Assembly: GCA_022649305.1 (NCBI GenBank) | Contig: JALCNW010000014.1 | Span: forward strand, 1 to 64,000 | Source: Enterobacter sp. | GTDB taxonomy: Bacteria > Pseudomonadota > Gammaproteobacteria > Enterobacterales > Enterobacteriaceae | Length of the DNA stretch: 64,000 nt | Reading direction: 5' to 3' | Shown here: positions 44,567 to 58,201 of the stretch, piece by piece | Layout: each line of letters begins with the position of its first letter | Numbering within the stretch: the first letter of the stretch is position 1 | Position numbers and translations under genes: made by a program | The notes under the pieces: generated by a model | Told to the model about the DNA's origin: nothing | Databases searched by the model: none | The model's input: the letters and a program-made list of their open reading frames with translations, nothing else

Positions 44567-45817
44567 ATGTCACCCTCAGATGCCCCCATAAACTGGAAAC
44601 GTAACCTCACGGTTGCCTGGCTTGGATGCTTTCTTACCGGTGCCGGATTTAGCCTGGTCATGCCTTTCTTGCCGTTATACGTCGAACAGCTTGGCGTGAC
44701 GGGCCATAGCGCGCTGAATATGTGGTCCGGTTTGGTATTCAGTGTCACCTTCCTGTTTTCCGCTATTGCCTCACCGTTTTGGGGTGGGCTTGCCGATCGC
44801 AAAGGGCGCAAGATCATGCTGCTGCGTTCCGCATTGGGCATGGCAATCATTATGGTCCTGATGGGATTTGCGCAAAATATCTGGCAGTTCTTAATCCTGC
44901 GCGCGCTTCTTGGTTTATTAGGCGGATTTGTGCCTAATGCTAACGCTCTTATTGCCACCCAAATCCCGCGCCATAAAAGCGGTTGGGCGCTAGGAACCTT
45001 GTCGACAGGCGGCGTGAGCGGTGCACTGCTGGGGCCGCTAGCAGGGGGTTTGATGGCGGACAGCTATGGCTTGCGTCCCGTATTCTTCATTACCGCCAGC
45101 GTGCTTTTTGCCTGTTTTCTGCTGACCTGGTTCTGCATCCGGGAAGAATTTACCCCGATCCCCAAAAAAGAGATGCTACATGCGCGACAAGTCATCGGTT
45201 CGCTAAAAAACCCGAAACTGGTCCTCAGTCTGTTCGTGACGACAATGATTATCCAGGTCGCGACCGGTTCCATCGCACCTATTCTCACGCTTTACGTGCG
45301 CGACCTGGCAGGTAACGTCAATAATATTGCCTTTATCAGCGGTCTTATCGCGTCTGTCCCTGGCGTTGCCGCCTTGCTCAGCGCACCGCGTTTAGGCAAG
45401 CTTGGCGATCGAATTGGCCCGGAAAAAATCCTGATTGCGGCATTAGTGTTTTCGGTTTTACTGTTGATCCCCATGTCGCTGGTGCAGTCGCCCTGGCAGC
45501 TTGGACTGCTGCGTTTTCTGCTTGGCGCTGCCGATGGCGCACTGCTCCCGGCGGTACAAACGCTGCTGGTTTACAACTCGACGAACCAGATTGCCGGGCG
45601 AATATTCAGCTATAACCAGTCATTTCGCGACATCGGTAACGTCACGGGGCCACTCGTTGGGGCAGGCATTTCTGCAAGCTTTGGATTTCGTGCGGTATTC
45701 ATTGTCACGGCCAGCGTGGTCTTGTTTAACGCGTTCTACTCCTGGCGAAGCATTGCGCGAGCCTCACGTCCCGCACGTTTGCAAGGTGATGATAAAAATA
45801 TCACGCTGCGTGAATAA
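44567..45817 (+). CDS. mdtG: MFS multidrug transporter MdtG
   Basis: 416 residues from [13 protein letters not shown] (E. coli 408). Twelve membrane segments; MFS motif [11 protein letters not shown] at about residues 71-80. MdtG gives fosfomycin and deoxycholate resistance when overproduced in E. coli and is in the MarA/SoxS/Rob regulon there. The C-terminus differs from E. coli and is slightly longer. Confidence 0.95.
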   Translation: MSPSDAPINWKRNLTVAWLGCFLTGAGFSLVMPFLPLYVEQLGVTGHSALNMWSGLVFSVTFLFSAIASPFWGGLADRKGRKIMLLRSALGMAIIMVLMGFAQNIWQFLILRALLGLLGGFVPNANALIATQIPRHKSGWALGTLSTGGVSGALLGPLAGGLMADSYGLRPVFFITASVLFACFLLTWFCIREEFTPIPKKEMLHARQVIGSLKNPKLVLSLFVTTMIIQVATGSIAPILTLYVRDLAGNVNNIAFISGLIASVPGVAALLSAPRLGKLGDRIGPEKILIAALVFSVLLLIPMSLVQSPWQLGLLRFLLGAADGALLPAVQTLLVYNSTNQIAGRIFSYNQSFRDIGNVTGPLVGAGISASFGFRAVFIVTASVVLFNAFYSWRSIARASRPARLQGDDKNITLRE

Positions 45818-45916
45818 GCCATCAGCACGACCACTTATTGGCGCATTCATACTTGCAAAACCGCAGAATCAGCTATTCTTTCCCTGAACACTACTGAGAA
45901 TCACAGGGAGACACCG

Positions 45917-46288
45917 ATGACTATGTACGCCACGCTGGAAGAAGCTATTGATGCCGCTCGTGAAGAGTTCCTGGCAAACAGTCCCGGGATCGAAGAAGAC
46001 GCGGATGTCCAACAACTCAATATCCAAAAGTATGTCCTGCAGGACGGCGATATTATGTGGCAGGCTGAGTTTTTTGTAGACGACACCGAGCCCGGCGAAT
46101 GTCTGCCGCTCCTTAGTGGTGAAGGCGCTCAGGCTGTTTTCGACGGTGACTACGATGAAATTGAACTGCGTCAGGAGTGGTTAGAAGAAAATACCCTGCA
46201 TGAGTGGGATGAAGGTGAGTTTCAGCTTGAGCCCCCACTGGATACTGAAGAGGGACAAGCCGCAGCGGATGAGTGGGACGAACGTTAA
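45917..46288 (+). CDS. msyB: Acidic protein MsyB
   Basis: 123 residues (E. coli 124), with a very high Glu/Asp content. MsyB overproduction restores growth and export in secY and secA mutants of E. coli; the normal role is unclear. The conserved tail LHEWDEGEFQLEPPLDTEEG is intact. Cytoplasmic; CACAGGGAGACACC ribosome site. Confidence 0.95.
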   Translation: MTMYATLEEAIDAAREEFLANSPGIEEDADVQQLNIQKYVLQDGDIMWQAEFFVDDTEPGECLPLLSGEGAQAVFDGDYDEIELRQEWLEENTLHEWDEGEFQLEPPLDTEEGQAAADEWDER

Positions 46289-46295
46289 TCAGGCC

Positions 46296-46523
46296 CTACT
46301 CGTAGGGGCCATGCTGGGCGTCGATAGGAAGCAGTAACGTATCAAAAACCAGCGAGAAGGGTAAGTCGAGCACCGTGAGGTAACGCCACGCGGAGTCCCG
46401 AACATCCCATTGCACGCCGGGATAATATTGGTTGCCGTGACCCTGACCGGGAATGGTACGACTGATAATGCTGCCACATCCGCTGAGCAACAGCGACATC
46501 GTGACCACAATGAGTATTCTCAT
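46296..46523 (-). CDS. yceK: YceK lipoprotein (DUF1375)
   Basis: 75 residues, equal to E. coli. The lipobox is LLSGC (Cys16); residue +2 is Gly, so outer-membrane sorting is likely. The short mature part ends in FDTLLLPIDAQHG, a DUF1375 hallmark. Function unknown. Convergent with msyB, downstream of opgH. Confidence 0.93.
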   Translation of the reverse strand: MRILIVVTMSLLLSGCGSIISRTIPGQGHGNQYYPGVQWDVRDSAWRYLTVLDLPFSLVFDTLLLPIDAQHGPYE

Positions 46524-46536
46524 TTATACCTCGTGT

Positions 46537-46567
46537 AAAAAAATACCGGCCGAATGGCCGGTATTTT
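46537..46567 (-). terminator. Terminator of opgGH
   Basis: AATACCGGCC / GGCCGGTATT stem with a 4-base loop followed on the minus strand by TTTTTTT, 15 bases after opgH. Confidence 0.85.
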
Positions 46568-46581
46568 CACTTTCGTTCGGC

Positions 46582-50716
<4,135 letters not shown>

Positions 50717-50910
50717 TCAGGCAATCCGACAACATTATCACCGCTTTGTTCAGCTCGCTGGCTCATGGATTAAGCAAGTGACATACCCTCATTTCACTTT
50801 GCGTGCTTATCCTGGAGACAGGGTGTCGGTCTTGGTGTAGGGTTGCCTTCGAATGTAACCACTATTGGTCTTAGGGATAAGACGAAAAGTCTGAGAAAGC
50901 GCAAAGTTAA

Positions 50911-52068
50911 ATGACCACTGCACCCACTCAACGTGAATATTTCCTCGACTCGATCCGGGCATGGCTGATGCTATTGGGGATCCCATTTCACATCTCATTG
51001 ATTTACTCAAGTCACACCTGGCATGTCAACAGTATAGAGCCGTCATGGTGGTTGACGCTGTTTAACGATTTTATTCATTCTTTCCGGATGCAGGTGTTCT
51101 TTGTGATATCCGGATATTTTTCCTACATGCTATTTCTGCGCTATCCGCTTAAACGATGGTGGAAAGTACGCGTAGAGCGTGTTGGTATCCCAATGCTCAC
51201 CGCCATTCCGCTGCTGACGCTGCCTCAGTTTATGATGCTGCAATATGTAAAAGGCAAAGCAGAGAATTGGCCTAATCTGAGCTTCTATGAAAAATACAAC
51301 ACGCTGGTCTGGGAGCTGATTTCACATCTGTGGTTCTTGCTGGTACTGGTGGTCATGACCACGGTAAGCCTGTGGGTCTTTAGCCGGTTGCGCCGCCATT
51401 TGAGCCGCCACCATGAGCCCCATCTTGCGAATGTGACTTACACGAAGCTGTCGCTGATTTTCCTGCTGCTGGGTATTGCTTATGGCGTGATACGTCGCAC
51501 GCTGTTTATTGTCTATCCCCCCATTCTCAGCGACGGGCTGTTTAACTTCGTTGTGATGCAAACCTTGTTCTACATTCCGTTCTTTATGCTCGGTGCCCTC
51601 GCCTTTATCTCCCCGAAGCTCAAAGCGCTGTTCACTACCCCGTCATGGGGATGTACCGTGGGTTCCGTGCTGGCATTTATCGCCTATCTGCTGAATCAGC
51701 GTTACGGTAGCGGTGACGCGTGGATGTATGAAACGGAGAGCGTGATTACCATGCTGCTGGGGCTGTGGATGGTCAATGTGGTGTTTGCCCTGGGGCATCG
51801 CCTGCTGAACTTTAAATCGAAACGTGTGACATATTTCGTTAATGCATCACTGTTTATCTATCTGGTGCATCACCCGTTGACGCTCTTCTTTGGAGCCTAT
51901 ATCACCCCGCATATTCACTCTAATACGCTGGGGTTTATCACCGGTCTGGTGTTTGTGATTGGTATTGCGGTCGTGCTGTATGAAATTCATCTGCGCATTC
52001 CGCTGCTGCGTTTCCTTTTCTCCGGTAAACCGCAGAACAAAGCCGAAAGCATCAAACCTGCACACTAG
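50911..52068 (+). CDS. opgC: OPG succinyltransferase OpgC (MdoC)
   Basis: 385 residues, equal to E. coli. An inner-membrane acyltransferase of the AT3 family with about ten membrane segments that adds succinyl groups to periplasmic glucans. The conserved RxR-type catalytic segment lies near the N-terminus ([26 protein letters not shown]), with the catalytic His in IPFHIS. Divergent from opgG by 272 bases. Confidence 0.95.
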   Translation: MTTAPTQREYFLDSIRAWLMLLGIPFHISLIYSSHTWHVNSIEPSWWLTLFNDFIHSFRMQVFFVISGYFSYMLFLRYPLKRWWKVRVERVGIPMLTAIPLLTLPQFMMLQYVKGKAENWPNLSFYEKYNTLVWELISHLWFLLVLVVMTTVSLWVFSRLRRHLSRHHEPHLANVTYTKLSLIFLLLGIAYGVIRRTLFIVYPPILSDGLFNFVVMQTLFYIPFFMLGALAFISPKLKALFTTPSWGCTVGSVLAFIAYLLNQRYGSGDAWMYETESVITMLLGLWMVNVVFALGHRLLNFKSKRVTYFVNASLFIYLVHHPLTLFFGAYITPHIHSNTLGFITGLVFVIGIAVVLYEIHLRIPLLRFLFSGKPQNKAESIKPAH

Positions 52069-52075
52069 TTCTCTT

Positions 52076-52099
52076 CGCGCCGGGTGACTCCGGCGCGTT
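52076..52099. terminator. Bidirectional terminator between opgC and clsC
   Basis: Perfect CGCGCCGG / CCGGCGCG stem with a 6-base loop, then TTT, between the convergent genes. Confidence 0.65.
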
Positions 52100-53574
52100 T
52101 ACAATAACCACTCCACCGGTAGCCAATAAGCAAGACGCACCAGCACTCGCTGCCAAAAACGGGTTGCAGGCTCTTTTTCGAGCACGATCGCTTTCCCCTC
52201 TTTATGCTCTACCCACGTCAGGCGTCCACGTTTGTTCAGCCGGATCTGCCAGGCCTCTTGATGACGACTCTTCAAAAAGCGTCCATGAATCAATTGCGCC
52301 AGCGTTTCACTTTCAATCACGAATCCCATTTCTGTATTCAGCATCGTAGAGCGCGGGTCAAAGTTTAACGAACCGATAAACACTTTATTCCCATCGATGC
52401 TGAACGTTTTGGCGTGCAGGCTTGAGCCAGAATTCCCCGTCAATCCGCGATCGCGGACCCCAGGCACAAAATCCTGAGTCGGCTTGAGCTCGTATAACTC
52501 AATACCGTGACGCAGCAATTTTTTGCGCCAGCGGGCATAACCGGCATGTACTACAGCCACGTCGTTTGCCGCCAATGAATTGGTGAGAATAGCCACTTTG
52601 ACACCTTTCCTCACCATATTCAGCAGCAACGCGACGCCTGCGCGCGTCGGCACAAAATAAGACGAGATGATATCAATTTGCTCAACCGGAGAGCCCATCA
52701 CATCCATCAAGCGCTGCGGCAGGAGTGAATGACGCCCTGCCTTGCCCAGCCCTTTGCGCGGGTCGTCACTGAGTAATCGAGTTTGCGCCCAAATCAACGG
52801 CAGCTCCCGCGCCTCTAACCGGGTGATAAATTCGCTACTCTCCAGCTTTTTGAGATAACGCTGCGTCATGGGATCTTGATACCACGCATCCGGTGGCTGG
52901 ATCCGCGCTTCTATTTCTTCTTCCGACAGTTCCAGCACCTGCTTGAGCGTCGAGACACAGGCACTTTCCCAGTAGCGTTCAAAGTCATTGGCGACATCCG
53001 CCACGACGGGACCAACCGCCATGACATCCAGATCGGAAAAGAGTGGCTCTTTGCCTGCCCCAAAATAGGCATCACCCACGTTTCTACCGCCAACGATCGT
53101 CACTTCATCATCGACGGTGAAACTTTTATTGTGCATACGACGATTCAGGCGGGCGAAATCAGTCAGATAACCCAGCGCGCGCAGGGAGCGAAACGAAAAG
53201 GGATTGAATAACCGAACATCAATATTGGTATGGGCATCCAGCAGGCGCAGGATTTCATCGAGGCCCTGCGTGTTGTTATCATCAAGCAAGAGCCTGACGC
53301 GCACGCCGCGCGTGGCCGCAGACAGCAGGACGGAAAACAGCAGCCGCCCCGACATATCATTTTCCCAGATGTAATATTGCACATCCAGCGTCGTCTCAGC
53401 CATTTCCGCCAGCCGATAGCGGCAGGCGAAAGCGTCGAGACTGTCATCAAGAGGAAGGAGTCCGCATAAACCGGGGTGTTCAGCGTTAACGGGCGCAATA
53501 GCGCGCCCGAGCCGCGTTTTATGCGTCGGTGTTTTGTCCACGTTGGGTAAGCAGTCGCTGATATAGCCGGGCAT
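52099..53574 (-). CDS. clsC: Cardiolipin synthase C
   Basis: Phospholipase D-type enzyme; ClsC of E. coli makes cardiolipin from phosphatidylglycerol and phosphatidylethanolamine. Two HKD motifs are present: [18 protein letters not shown] and [23 protein letters not shown]. The start is uncertain: [11 protein letters not shown] gives 491 residues and overlaps ymdB by 56 bases; E. coli has 473, and the first 30 residues here differ. A GTG at 53541 is another option. The gene is coupled to ymdB, which raises ClsC activity in E. coli. Confidence 0.9.
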   Translation of the reverse strand: MPGYISDCLPNVDKTPTHKTRLGRAIAPVNAEHPGLCGLLPLDDSLDAFACRYRLAEMAETTLDVQYYIWENDMSGRLLFSVLLSAATRGVRVRLLLDDNNTQGLDEILRLLDAHTNIDVRLFNPFSFRSLRALGYLTDFARLNRRMHNKSFTVDDEVTIVGGRNVGDAYFGAGKEPLFSDLDVMAVGPVVADVANDFERYWESACVSTLKQVLELSEEEIEARIQPPDAWYQDPMTQRYLKKLESSEFITRLEARELPLIWAQTRLLSDDPRKGLGKAGRHSLLPQRLMDVMGSPVEQIDIISSYFVPTRAGVALLLNMVRKGVKVAILTNSLAANDVAVVHAGYARWRKKLLRHGIELYELKPTQDFVPGVRDRGLTGNSGSSLHAKTFSIDGNKVFIGSLNFDPRSTMLNTEMGFVIESETLAQLIHGRFLKSRHQEAWQIRLNKRGRLTWVEHKEGKAIVLEKEPATRFWQRVLVRLAYWLPVEWLL

Positions 53575-54061
53575 TTTCTTCGTCATAGCAAACAAAGTAT
53601 ACCCGCTCCGGTAAACGACGTCGGGTGAGATAATCCGAAACCGTGTTGATAGCGATTTCTGCCGCCGTGGCGCGAGGGAAACCATAGGCCCCCGTACTGA
53701 TGGCCGGAAACGCGACCGTGGTATAGCTGTTCGCGGCAGCCAAATTCAGGCTGTTGCGATAGGCATCTTCCAGAACCCGCGCTTCATGGTGATCTCCACC
53801 CTGCCACACGGGGCCCACGGCATGGATAACCGCTTTTGCCGGGAGATCGCCTGCCAGCGTAATGACCGCATGCCCAGGAGCGCATTCGCCCTGTTGCTGC
53901 CGGACAACTTTGCAGGCTTCGAGCAGCTGCGGTCCGGCGGCGCGATGTATTGCGCCATCCACGCCTCCACCACCCATTAGCGATGAATTGGCGGCATTCA
54001 CAATCACGTCTACGTGCTGGGTCGTGATATCCCCGAGCACAACTTCAATTTGCGGTTTCAT
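53519..54061 (-). CDS. ymdB: O-acetyl-ADP-ribose deacetylase / RNase III regulator YmdB
   Basis: 180-residue macro-domain protein (E. coli 177). It hydrolyses O-acetyl-ADP-ribose and binds RNase III, lowering its activity under stress. The ADP-ribose site appears as [25 protein letters not shown] and [12 protein letters not shown]. First of ymdB-clsC, the clsC start lying inside its 3' end. Confidence 0.94.
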   Translation of the reverse strand: MKPQIEVVLGDITTQHVDVIVNAANSSLMGGGGVDGAIHRAAGPQLLEACKVVRQQQGECAPGHAVITLAGDLPAKAVIHAVGPVWQGGDHHEARVLEDAYRNSLNLAAANSYTTVAFPAISTGAYGFPRATAAEIAINTVSDYLTRRRLPERVYFVCYDEENARLYQRLLTQRGQNTDA

Positions 54062-54132
54062 CTATACCCTCTACTACCCGCCTTTTTATTAAGTGTATAG
54101 CAGTGGCGTTGGTGTGAAAAAGGGATTGTTGG

Positions 54133-54165
54133 AAAAGCTCTCCCATACGGAACGGGAGAGCGTTT
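54133..54165 (-). terminator. Terminator downstream of the pilin-like gene
   Basis: GCTCTCCC / GGGAGAGC stem with a 9-base loop followed on the minus strand by TTTTCC, just after the gene that ends at 54168. Confidence 0.7.
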
Positions 54166-54167
54166 GA

Positions 54168-54488
54168 TTAGCGGTAATCGATTTGCACCACGGCTAATGA
54201 TTTCTCTGGATTGATATACTTCATGCTGACCGTCACCACATCTGGAAACGCGTTGTAACCATTAAGCGCGTCGCGATAGCTGATGTGACTGGTTTTGATT
54301 TTGCCTTCATGTGGACAAGAGATGGCTAATTGCTGCTGTCTGGGGCTAATTTGGCAAGGGTCCTCGACGATCGCCCCGCGAAAATGAATAACGCCCCCGT
54401 TCACAATAGTGGCAGCTGAGGCAGATGAAAGGGTAGTTGCGACAACAAAACCTACGCCTGTGATTATTTTTGCTATGGACGTTGCCAT
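54168..54488 (-). CDS. Small secreted protein of pilin type, YmdA position
   Basis: 106 residues from MATSIAKII, with a GAGGAG site seven bases upstream. A signal peptide ending around SASA is followed by a segment like mature type 1 pilins: GGVIHFRGAIVEDPCQI, a second cysteine about 14 residues later (AISCPHE), and a short C-terminal strand VVQIDYR. This looks like a minimal chaperone-usher pilin subunit, yet no usher or chaperone gene is nearby. It occupies the ymdA place between csgC and ymdB. Function unknown. Confidence 0.75.
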   Translation of the reverse strand: MATSIAKIITGVGFVVATTLSSASAATIVNGGVIHFRGAIVEDPCQISPRQQQLAISCPHEGKIKTSHISYRDALNGYNAFPDVVTVSMKYINPEKSLAVVQIDYR

Positions 54489-54604
54489 CGGTTGGCTCCT
54501 CAATGAGAAATCATCCCTGAGGGTGTCGTGCTTTCCTTGTTAACATCATAGAAACATTCACCGAGAATCGCCAAATAACTCAATATATTGATTTCACGAA
54601 TATT

Positions 54605-54928
54605 TCATTCGGAAGTCGGCCACTGTTGCGATAGATGAAGCGATTTCCCGTCCGACACGGTAACAACAATTTTCACCGAGTCCTGTGGGCCAATATTTAA
54701 ACTGAGTCGCGACAAATCAATGGGCTGATTAGCGGGTATAGAAAGCGTATTTCTCTGCTGCGACGTACTTTGTCCACCCTGTCCTTCGCGTGAGGAGAGA
54801 ATTTGAACCTGACAAACGCACGACTCCTTCAGAACAACCTGAGGAATAATGGTCGTCATGTTTCCTTCATGCGATGTTTTAAAGGTAATTTGGCTGGACA
54901 GCGCGGCGAGGAGTAATAAGGTGTGCAT
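54605..54928 (-). CDS. csgC: Curli assembly protein CsgC
   Basis: 107 residues from MHTLLLLAALSSQ (E. coli 110), with a GGGAG site. A short periplasmic Ig-like protein that blocks premature CsgA fibril growth in the periplasm. The CxC motif (SCVCQV, Cys37 and Cys39) is kept. The tail VKIVVTVSDGKSLHLSQQWP matches E. coli. Downstream of csgA, behind its terminator. Confidence 0.93.
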   Translation of the reverse strand: MHTLLLLAALSSQITFKTSHEGNMTTIIPQVVLKESCVCQVQILSSREGQGGQSTSQQRNTLSIPANQPIDLSRLSLNIGPQDSVKIVVTVSDGKSLHLSQQWPTSE

Positions 54929-54940
54929 GATCAACTCCCG

Positions 54941-54972
54941 AAAAAAAACAGGGCATATGCCCTGTTTTTTTA
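54941..54972 (-). terminator. Terminator of csgBA
   Basis: ACAGGGCATATGCCCTGT hairpin with A-run before and T-run after, 16 bases beyond csgA. It probably lowers csgC expression relative to csgA. Confidence 0.85.
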
Positions 54973-54988
54973 TAGTACAGATTGAGTA

Positions 54989-55447
54989 TTAGTACTGATG
55001 CGCAGTTGCGTTGTTGCCGAAACCAACCTGATGCACAGTTACAGTGGATCCGGACGCTGTCTGGTCTACTGCCGCGCCGTTGCCGCCGCCGAACTGTTTA
55101 ACAGTCATAGTGGAGTCTTTGCTATTCCACTGGTCAAGAGTTGCGCTGTTACCAAAGCCTTTCTGCAGCAGGTCAATAGTACTGTCATCAGAACCTTGTC
55201 CAACATCAGCACCGTTACCGCCACCGTGCTGAGTAATAGTCAGGTCAGAATTTTTAGCGTCAGTTTGCAGGGCAACCGCTGAGTTGCCGCCACCATACTG
55301 GTAAATGCTCAGAGTTGAGTTAGGGCCACTGTTACCGCCACCCCAACCGCCACCACCACCACCGCCGCCGTATTGTGGAACCGCACCAGCCAGAGCACTG
55401 CCAGAAACAAAGATTGCTGCAATTGCTGCCACTTTAAAAAGTTTCAT
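54989..55447 (-). CDS. csgA: Major curlin subunit CsgA
   Basis: 152-residue major curli amyloid subunit (E. coli 151). A signal peptide ends in GSALA; the N22-type segment (GAVPQYG plus a run of eight glycines) directs secretion through CsgG. Five amyloid repeats follow, of the SxxxxxGxxNxAxxxQ kind: SIYQYGGGNSAVALQ, LTITQHGGGNGADVGQ, IDLLQKGFGNSATLDQ, MTVKQFGGGNGAAVDQ and VTVHQVGFGNNATAHQ. Confidence 0.97.
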   Translation of the reverse strand: MKLFKVAAIAAIFVSGSALAGAVPQYGGGGGGGGWGGGNSGPNSTLSIYQYGGGNSAVALQTDAKNSDLTITQHGGGNGADVGQGSDDSTIDLLQKGFGNSATLDQWNSKDSTMTVKQFGGGNGAAVDQTASGSTVTVHQVGFGNNATAHQY

Positions 55448-55487
55448 GGTAAACCCCCATCGGATTGATATAAGTCGTCGTAAATAG

Positions 55488-55943
55488 TTAGCGTTGAATA
55501 ACGCGAATGGCCATTTGCGACTGTCTCTGAACTACAACTGCTGTTTTTTGCGTACCATACTGCGTAATATTCGCTCTGTTACCCGAGCCTTTCTGGATAA
55601 TCATTGCGGTATTACCAAAAGCCTCCTGCTTAATACTCGCATCATTACCGTTACCGGTCTGATCGATATAAGCCAGGTTATAAGTCCCTGATTGATCAAC
55701 TTTCGCTCTATTGTTCCCACCTTCCTGAGAAACAACTGACAGTAGTTTAGAACCGCCCTGACGAACCTCAGCGTTATTACCCACGCCTTGTTGACCAATA
55801 ATGGCTGCCTGATTATATGAAGACTTACTTAATTCATTAACCGCGAAGTTATATTCCGAATTTGCCAAATCCGGACCTGCCGCGATTGATAACCCAGGCG
55901 CACCCAGTAATGTTAACATCACAAATAACGTTCTGTTTTTCAT
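55488..55943 (-). CDS. csgB: Minor curlin subunit / nucleator CsgB
   Basis: 151 residues, equal to E. coli. CsgB stays on the cell surface with CsgF and nucleates CsgA. The signal peptide ends in LSIAA; five imperfect curlin repeats (for example AAIIGQQGVGNNAEVRQ, LAYIDQTGNGNDASIKQ) lead to a basic last repeat (AVVVQRQSQMAIRVIQR) that anchors it. Forty bases upstream of csgA in one operon. Confidence 0.97.
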   Translation of the reverse strand: MKNRTLFVMLTLLGAPGLSIAAGPDLANSEYNFAVNELSKSSYNQAAIIGQQGVGNNAEVRQGGSKLLSVVSQEGGNNRAKVDQSGTYNLAYIDQTGNGNDASIKQEAFGNTAMIIQKGSGNRANITQYGTQKTAVVVQRQSQMAIRVIQR

Positions 55944-56049
55944 GTTGTCACCTGGACCTGGTCTAAAATTAAAAGCTCGTTGTTAACGCGATTCGTTTTT
56001 TGTTAACGCTGCGTTACGGTGAAGATTATGTCGACGGAAACAATTTAAA

Positions 56050-56060
56050 TATCTCACCCG
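56050..56060 (-). promoter_or_regulatory. CsgD-binding box upstream of csgBA
   Basis: Minus-strand CGGGTGAGATA fits the published CsgD consensus CGGGKGAKNKA at every position, and lies about 107 bases upstream of the csgB start. Confidence 0.7.
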
Positions 56061-56479
56061 CGAGTGTTATTTTTATTTTACGTGTCACCTCAAAGTATTA
56101 ATTAATGCCAAAAAACACTGCAATCAGCGTGAGTTAGTTTTTTTAATAAATATTTCCTGTCGAGTTGAACATAATCGTCAGGTGGGTTGCTGGCCCCCGC
56201 CGTTAGCGATGTCTGAGGTTGTCGTGATGCAACCATGTGACAAGGCCGTCACAACAGGCTCGATTTCTTAAGACGAACCCACCAGGCGGCTATGGCTTAG
56301 ATATTTTGACAGACTCATACCTGTAGCACTCACGACTTTAATAATCAATAACAATAAATATCAACAAGATATAATAATTTGTATGATTTTTAAAATGTGT
56401 GCACAGTTATTACCATGTACAACTTTTTTATCATTAACAAACAATTCCCACACTCAATATTCACAAATTAATATTGATT

Positions 56480-56533
56480 TTTACATCCTGTTACATGATT
56501 AACACTTGCTTTAAAATTCGTAATAGCTAGATT
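56480..56533 (+). promoter_or_regulatory. OmpR site and promoter of csgDEFG
   Basis: TTTACATCCTGTTACATGAT resembles the E. coli OmpR D1 site; the promoter follows with -35 TTGCTT (56506) and -10 TAGATT (56528), 16 bases apart. The GCTAGATTGAAATCAG stretch is the same as in E. coli, so transcription should start near 56540. Confidence 0.75.
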
Positions 56534-56539
56534 GAAATC

Positions 56540-56688
56540 AGTAGGACGAAGTATTTTTATATTTACCTCCTCTCTGGAGGTTATGATTGGTTTTTACACA
56601 CAGCAGTGCAACATCTGTCAGTACTTCTGGTGTCTTCTTATATAACGAGGAGGCAGCTGCCGGGTGTTAAAAAAAGTGGGGTTTCATC
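56540..56688 (+). promoter_or_regulatory. csgD 5' leader, sRNA-target region
   Basis: About 149 bases, as long as the E. coli csgD leader, which is bound by OmrA/B, McaS, GcvB and RprA. The CAGCAGTGCAACATCTGTCA block and the AAAAAAAGTGGGGTTTCATC ribosome-binding end are conserved. A TACCTCCTCTCTGGAGGTTA hairpin lies at the 5' end. Confidence 0.65.
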
Positions 56689-57339
56689 ATGTTTAATGAA
56701 GTCCATAGTTTACATAGTCATACATTACTGTTGATCACTAAACCTTCTTTACAAGCGACAGCATTATTACAGCATTTAAAGCAATCTCTATCACTGAACG
56801 GGAAATTGCATAATATTCAACGTTCTTTTGATGATATTGCTGCTGGCAGTATCATTCTTTTCGATATGATGGAAGCTGATAAAAAGCTTATCCACTACTG
56901 GCAGGACAACTTTAGCAGGAAAAACAATAATATCCGCGCGCTATTATTGAATACCCCTGATGAGTACCCCTTCCGAGATATTGAAAGCTGGCCACATATT
57001 AATGGCGTCTTTTACGTCACCGAAGACGAGACGCGCGTAGTGGAGGGGTTGCAAGGTATTTTACGAGGAGAATGTTATTTCTCGCAAAAACTTGCCAGCT
57101 ATCTCATTACTCACTCCGGTAATTATCGCTATAACAGTTCAGAGTCCGCTTTGCTCACTCATCGTGAAAAAGAGATTCTGAATAAATTACGCATTGGTTC
57201 TTCAAACATTGAAATCGCCCGTTCGTTATTTATCAGCGAAAATACAGTCAAGACCCATCTTTATAATCTTTTCAAGAAGATAGCTGTTAAAAATAGGACT
57301 CAGGCTGTTTCATGGGCAAACGATAACCTCAGGCGTTAA
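56689..57339 (+). CDS. csgD: Curli and biofilm master regulator CsgD
   Basis: 216 residues, equal to E. coli. An N-terminal receiver-like domain, without the usual phosphorylation aspartates set, is followed by a LuxR/FixJ-type helix-turn-helix ([42 protein letters not shown] region, about 150-205). It activates csgBA and, in E. coli and Salmonella, cellulose through DgcC (AdrA). First gene of csgDEFG. Confidence 0.97.
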   Translation: MFNEVHSLHSHTLLLITKPSLQATALLQHLKQSLSLNGKLHNIQRSFDDIAAGSIILFDMMEADKKLIHYWQDNFSRKNNNIRALLLNTPDEYPFRDIESWPHINGVFYVTEDETRVVEGLQGILRGECYFSQKLASYLITHSGNYRYNSSESALLTHREKEILNKLRIGSSNIEIARSLFISENTVKTHLYNLFKKIAVKNRTQAVSWANDNLRR

Positions 57340-57343
57340 CAAC

Positions 57344-57733
57344 ATGAAACGCAAGTTAAGTTGGATCGCGGCGGCAGGTTTCCTGCTTGCTGCCGGGAAC
57401 CTACACGCTGTTGAAGTGGAAGTTCCCGGATTGTTAACCGACCATACTGTCTCATCTATCGGCCACGATTTTTACCGAGCGTTCAGCGACAAATGGGAAA
57501 GTGATTATCCTGGCAACTTAACAATCAATGAAAGGCCCAGTGCACGGTGGGGAAGTTGGATAACAATAACGGTCAATCAGGACGTTATTTACCAGACCTT
57601 TTTATTCCCAACGAAGCGAGACTTCGATAAGAACATCAGTTATGCGCTGGAACAAACAGAAGAAGCGGTAAATCGTCTGCAAATCGATAAGGCTCTGTTG
57701 AGCACTGGCGATTTAGCAAAAGATGAATTCTAG
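57344..57733 (+). CDS. csgE: Curli secretion specificity factor CsgE
   Basis: 129 residues, equal to E. coli, with a signal peptide ending in LHA. Its nonameric cap closes the periplasmic face of CsgG and admits curlins. The core [22 protein letters not shown] and [12 protein letters not shown] are conserved. Starts four bases after csgD. Confidence 0.96.
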   Translation: MKRKLSWIAAAGFLLAAGNLHAVEVEVPGLLTDHTVSSIGHDFYRAFSDKWESDYPGNLTINERPSARWGSWITITVNQDVIYQTFLFPTKRDFDKNISYALEQTEEAVNRLQIDKALLSTGDLAKDEF

Positions 57734-57758
57734 CTACATCTACTCTCCGGAGGCTGTA

Positions 57759-58175
57759 ATGCGTCTCGCACACACAGTTATTTCATTAATGTTGATTGCT
57801 CCCCTGAGCTGGGCCGGGAACATGACTTTCCAGTTCCGTAATCCTAACTTTGGTGGCAACCCAAATAATGGGGCATTCATGCTTAATGAAGCCCAGGCCC
57901 AAAACTCCTACAAAGATCCCAGTTTTAAAGATGATTTTGGTATTGAAACCCCGTCTGCACTGGATAACTTTACCCAAGCCATTCAGTCGCAAATATTAGG
58001 CGGCTTATTAACCAATATTAATACCGGCAAACCGGGTCGTATGGTCACTAACGATTATATTGTCGATATTGCGAATAAAGATGGGCAATTGCAGTTGAAC
58101 GTTACCGATCGGAAAACGGGTAAAACGTCCACGATCCAGGTTTCGGGTCTGGCTTCTAACTCAACAGACTTTTAA
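57759..58175 (+). CDS. csgF: Curli assembly protein CsgF
   Basis: 138 residues from [12 protein letters not shown], equal to E. coli, behind a CGGAGG site. After the signal peptide (ending SWA), the mature N-terminus [20 protein letters not shown] is the strip that plugs into the CsgG channel; the rest links CsgB to the surface. Twelve codons upstream in frame are rejected. Confidence 0.96.
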   Translation: MRLAHTVISLMLIAPLSWAGNMTFQFRNPNFGGNPNNGAFMLNEAQAQNSYKDPSFKDDFGIETPSALDNFTQAIQSQILGGLLTNINTGKPGRMVTNDYIVDIANKDGQLQLNVTDRKTGKTSTIQVSGLASNSTDF

Positions 58176-58201
58176 ACAACATCGAGATAAGGACAATAAT
58201 C

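Larger units (their letters stand above)
55944..56688. promoter_or_regulatory. csgBA / csgDEFG divergent control region
   Basis: 745 AT-rich bases without a gene, the length and base make-up typical of the curli control region. It holds a CsgD box for csgBA near 56050, an OmpR site and csgD promoter near 56480-56533, and the csgD leader from about 56540. In E. coli it also binds H-NS, IHF, CpxR, MlrA and RcsB; those sites were not placed here. Confidence 0.85.

Noticed and set aside
44437-44958. 173-codon minus-strand frame across lpxL-mdtG
   Set aside because: Antisense to the mdtG N-terminus and to the intergenic hairpin; no homology seen.
54989-55447. Spaced repeats in csgA considered as a possible CRISPR-like array
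   Set aside because: The periodic units are in frame and encode the five curlin amyloid repeats.
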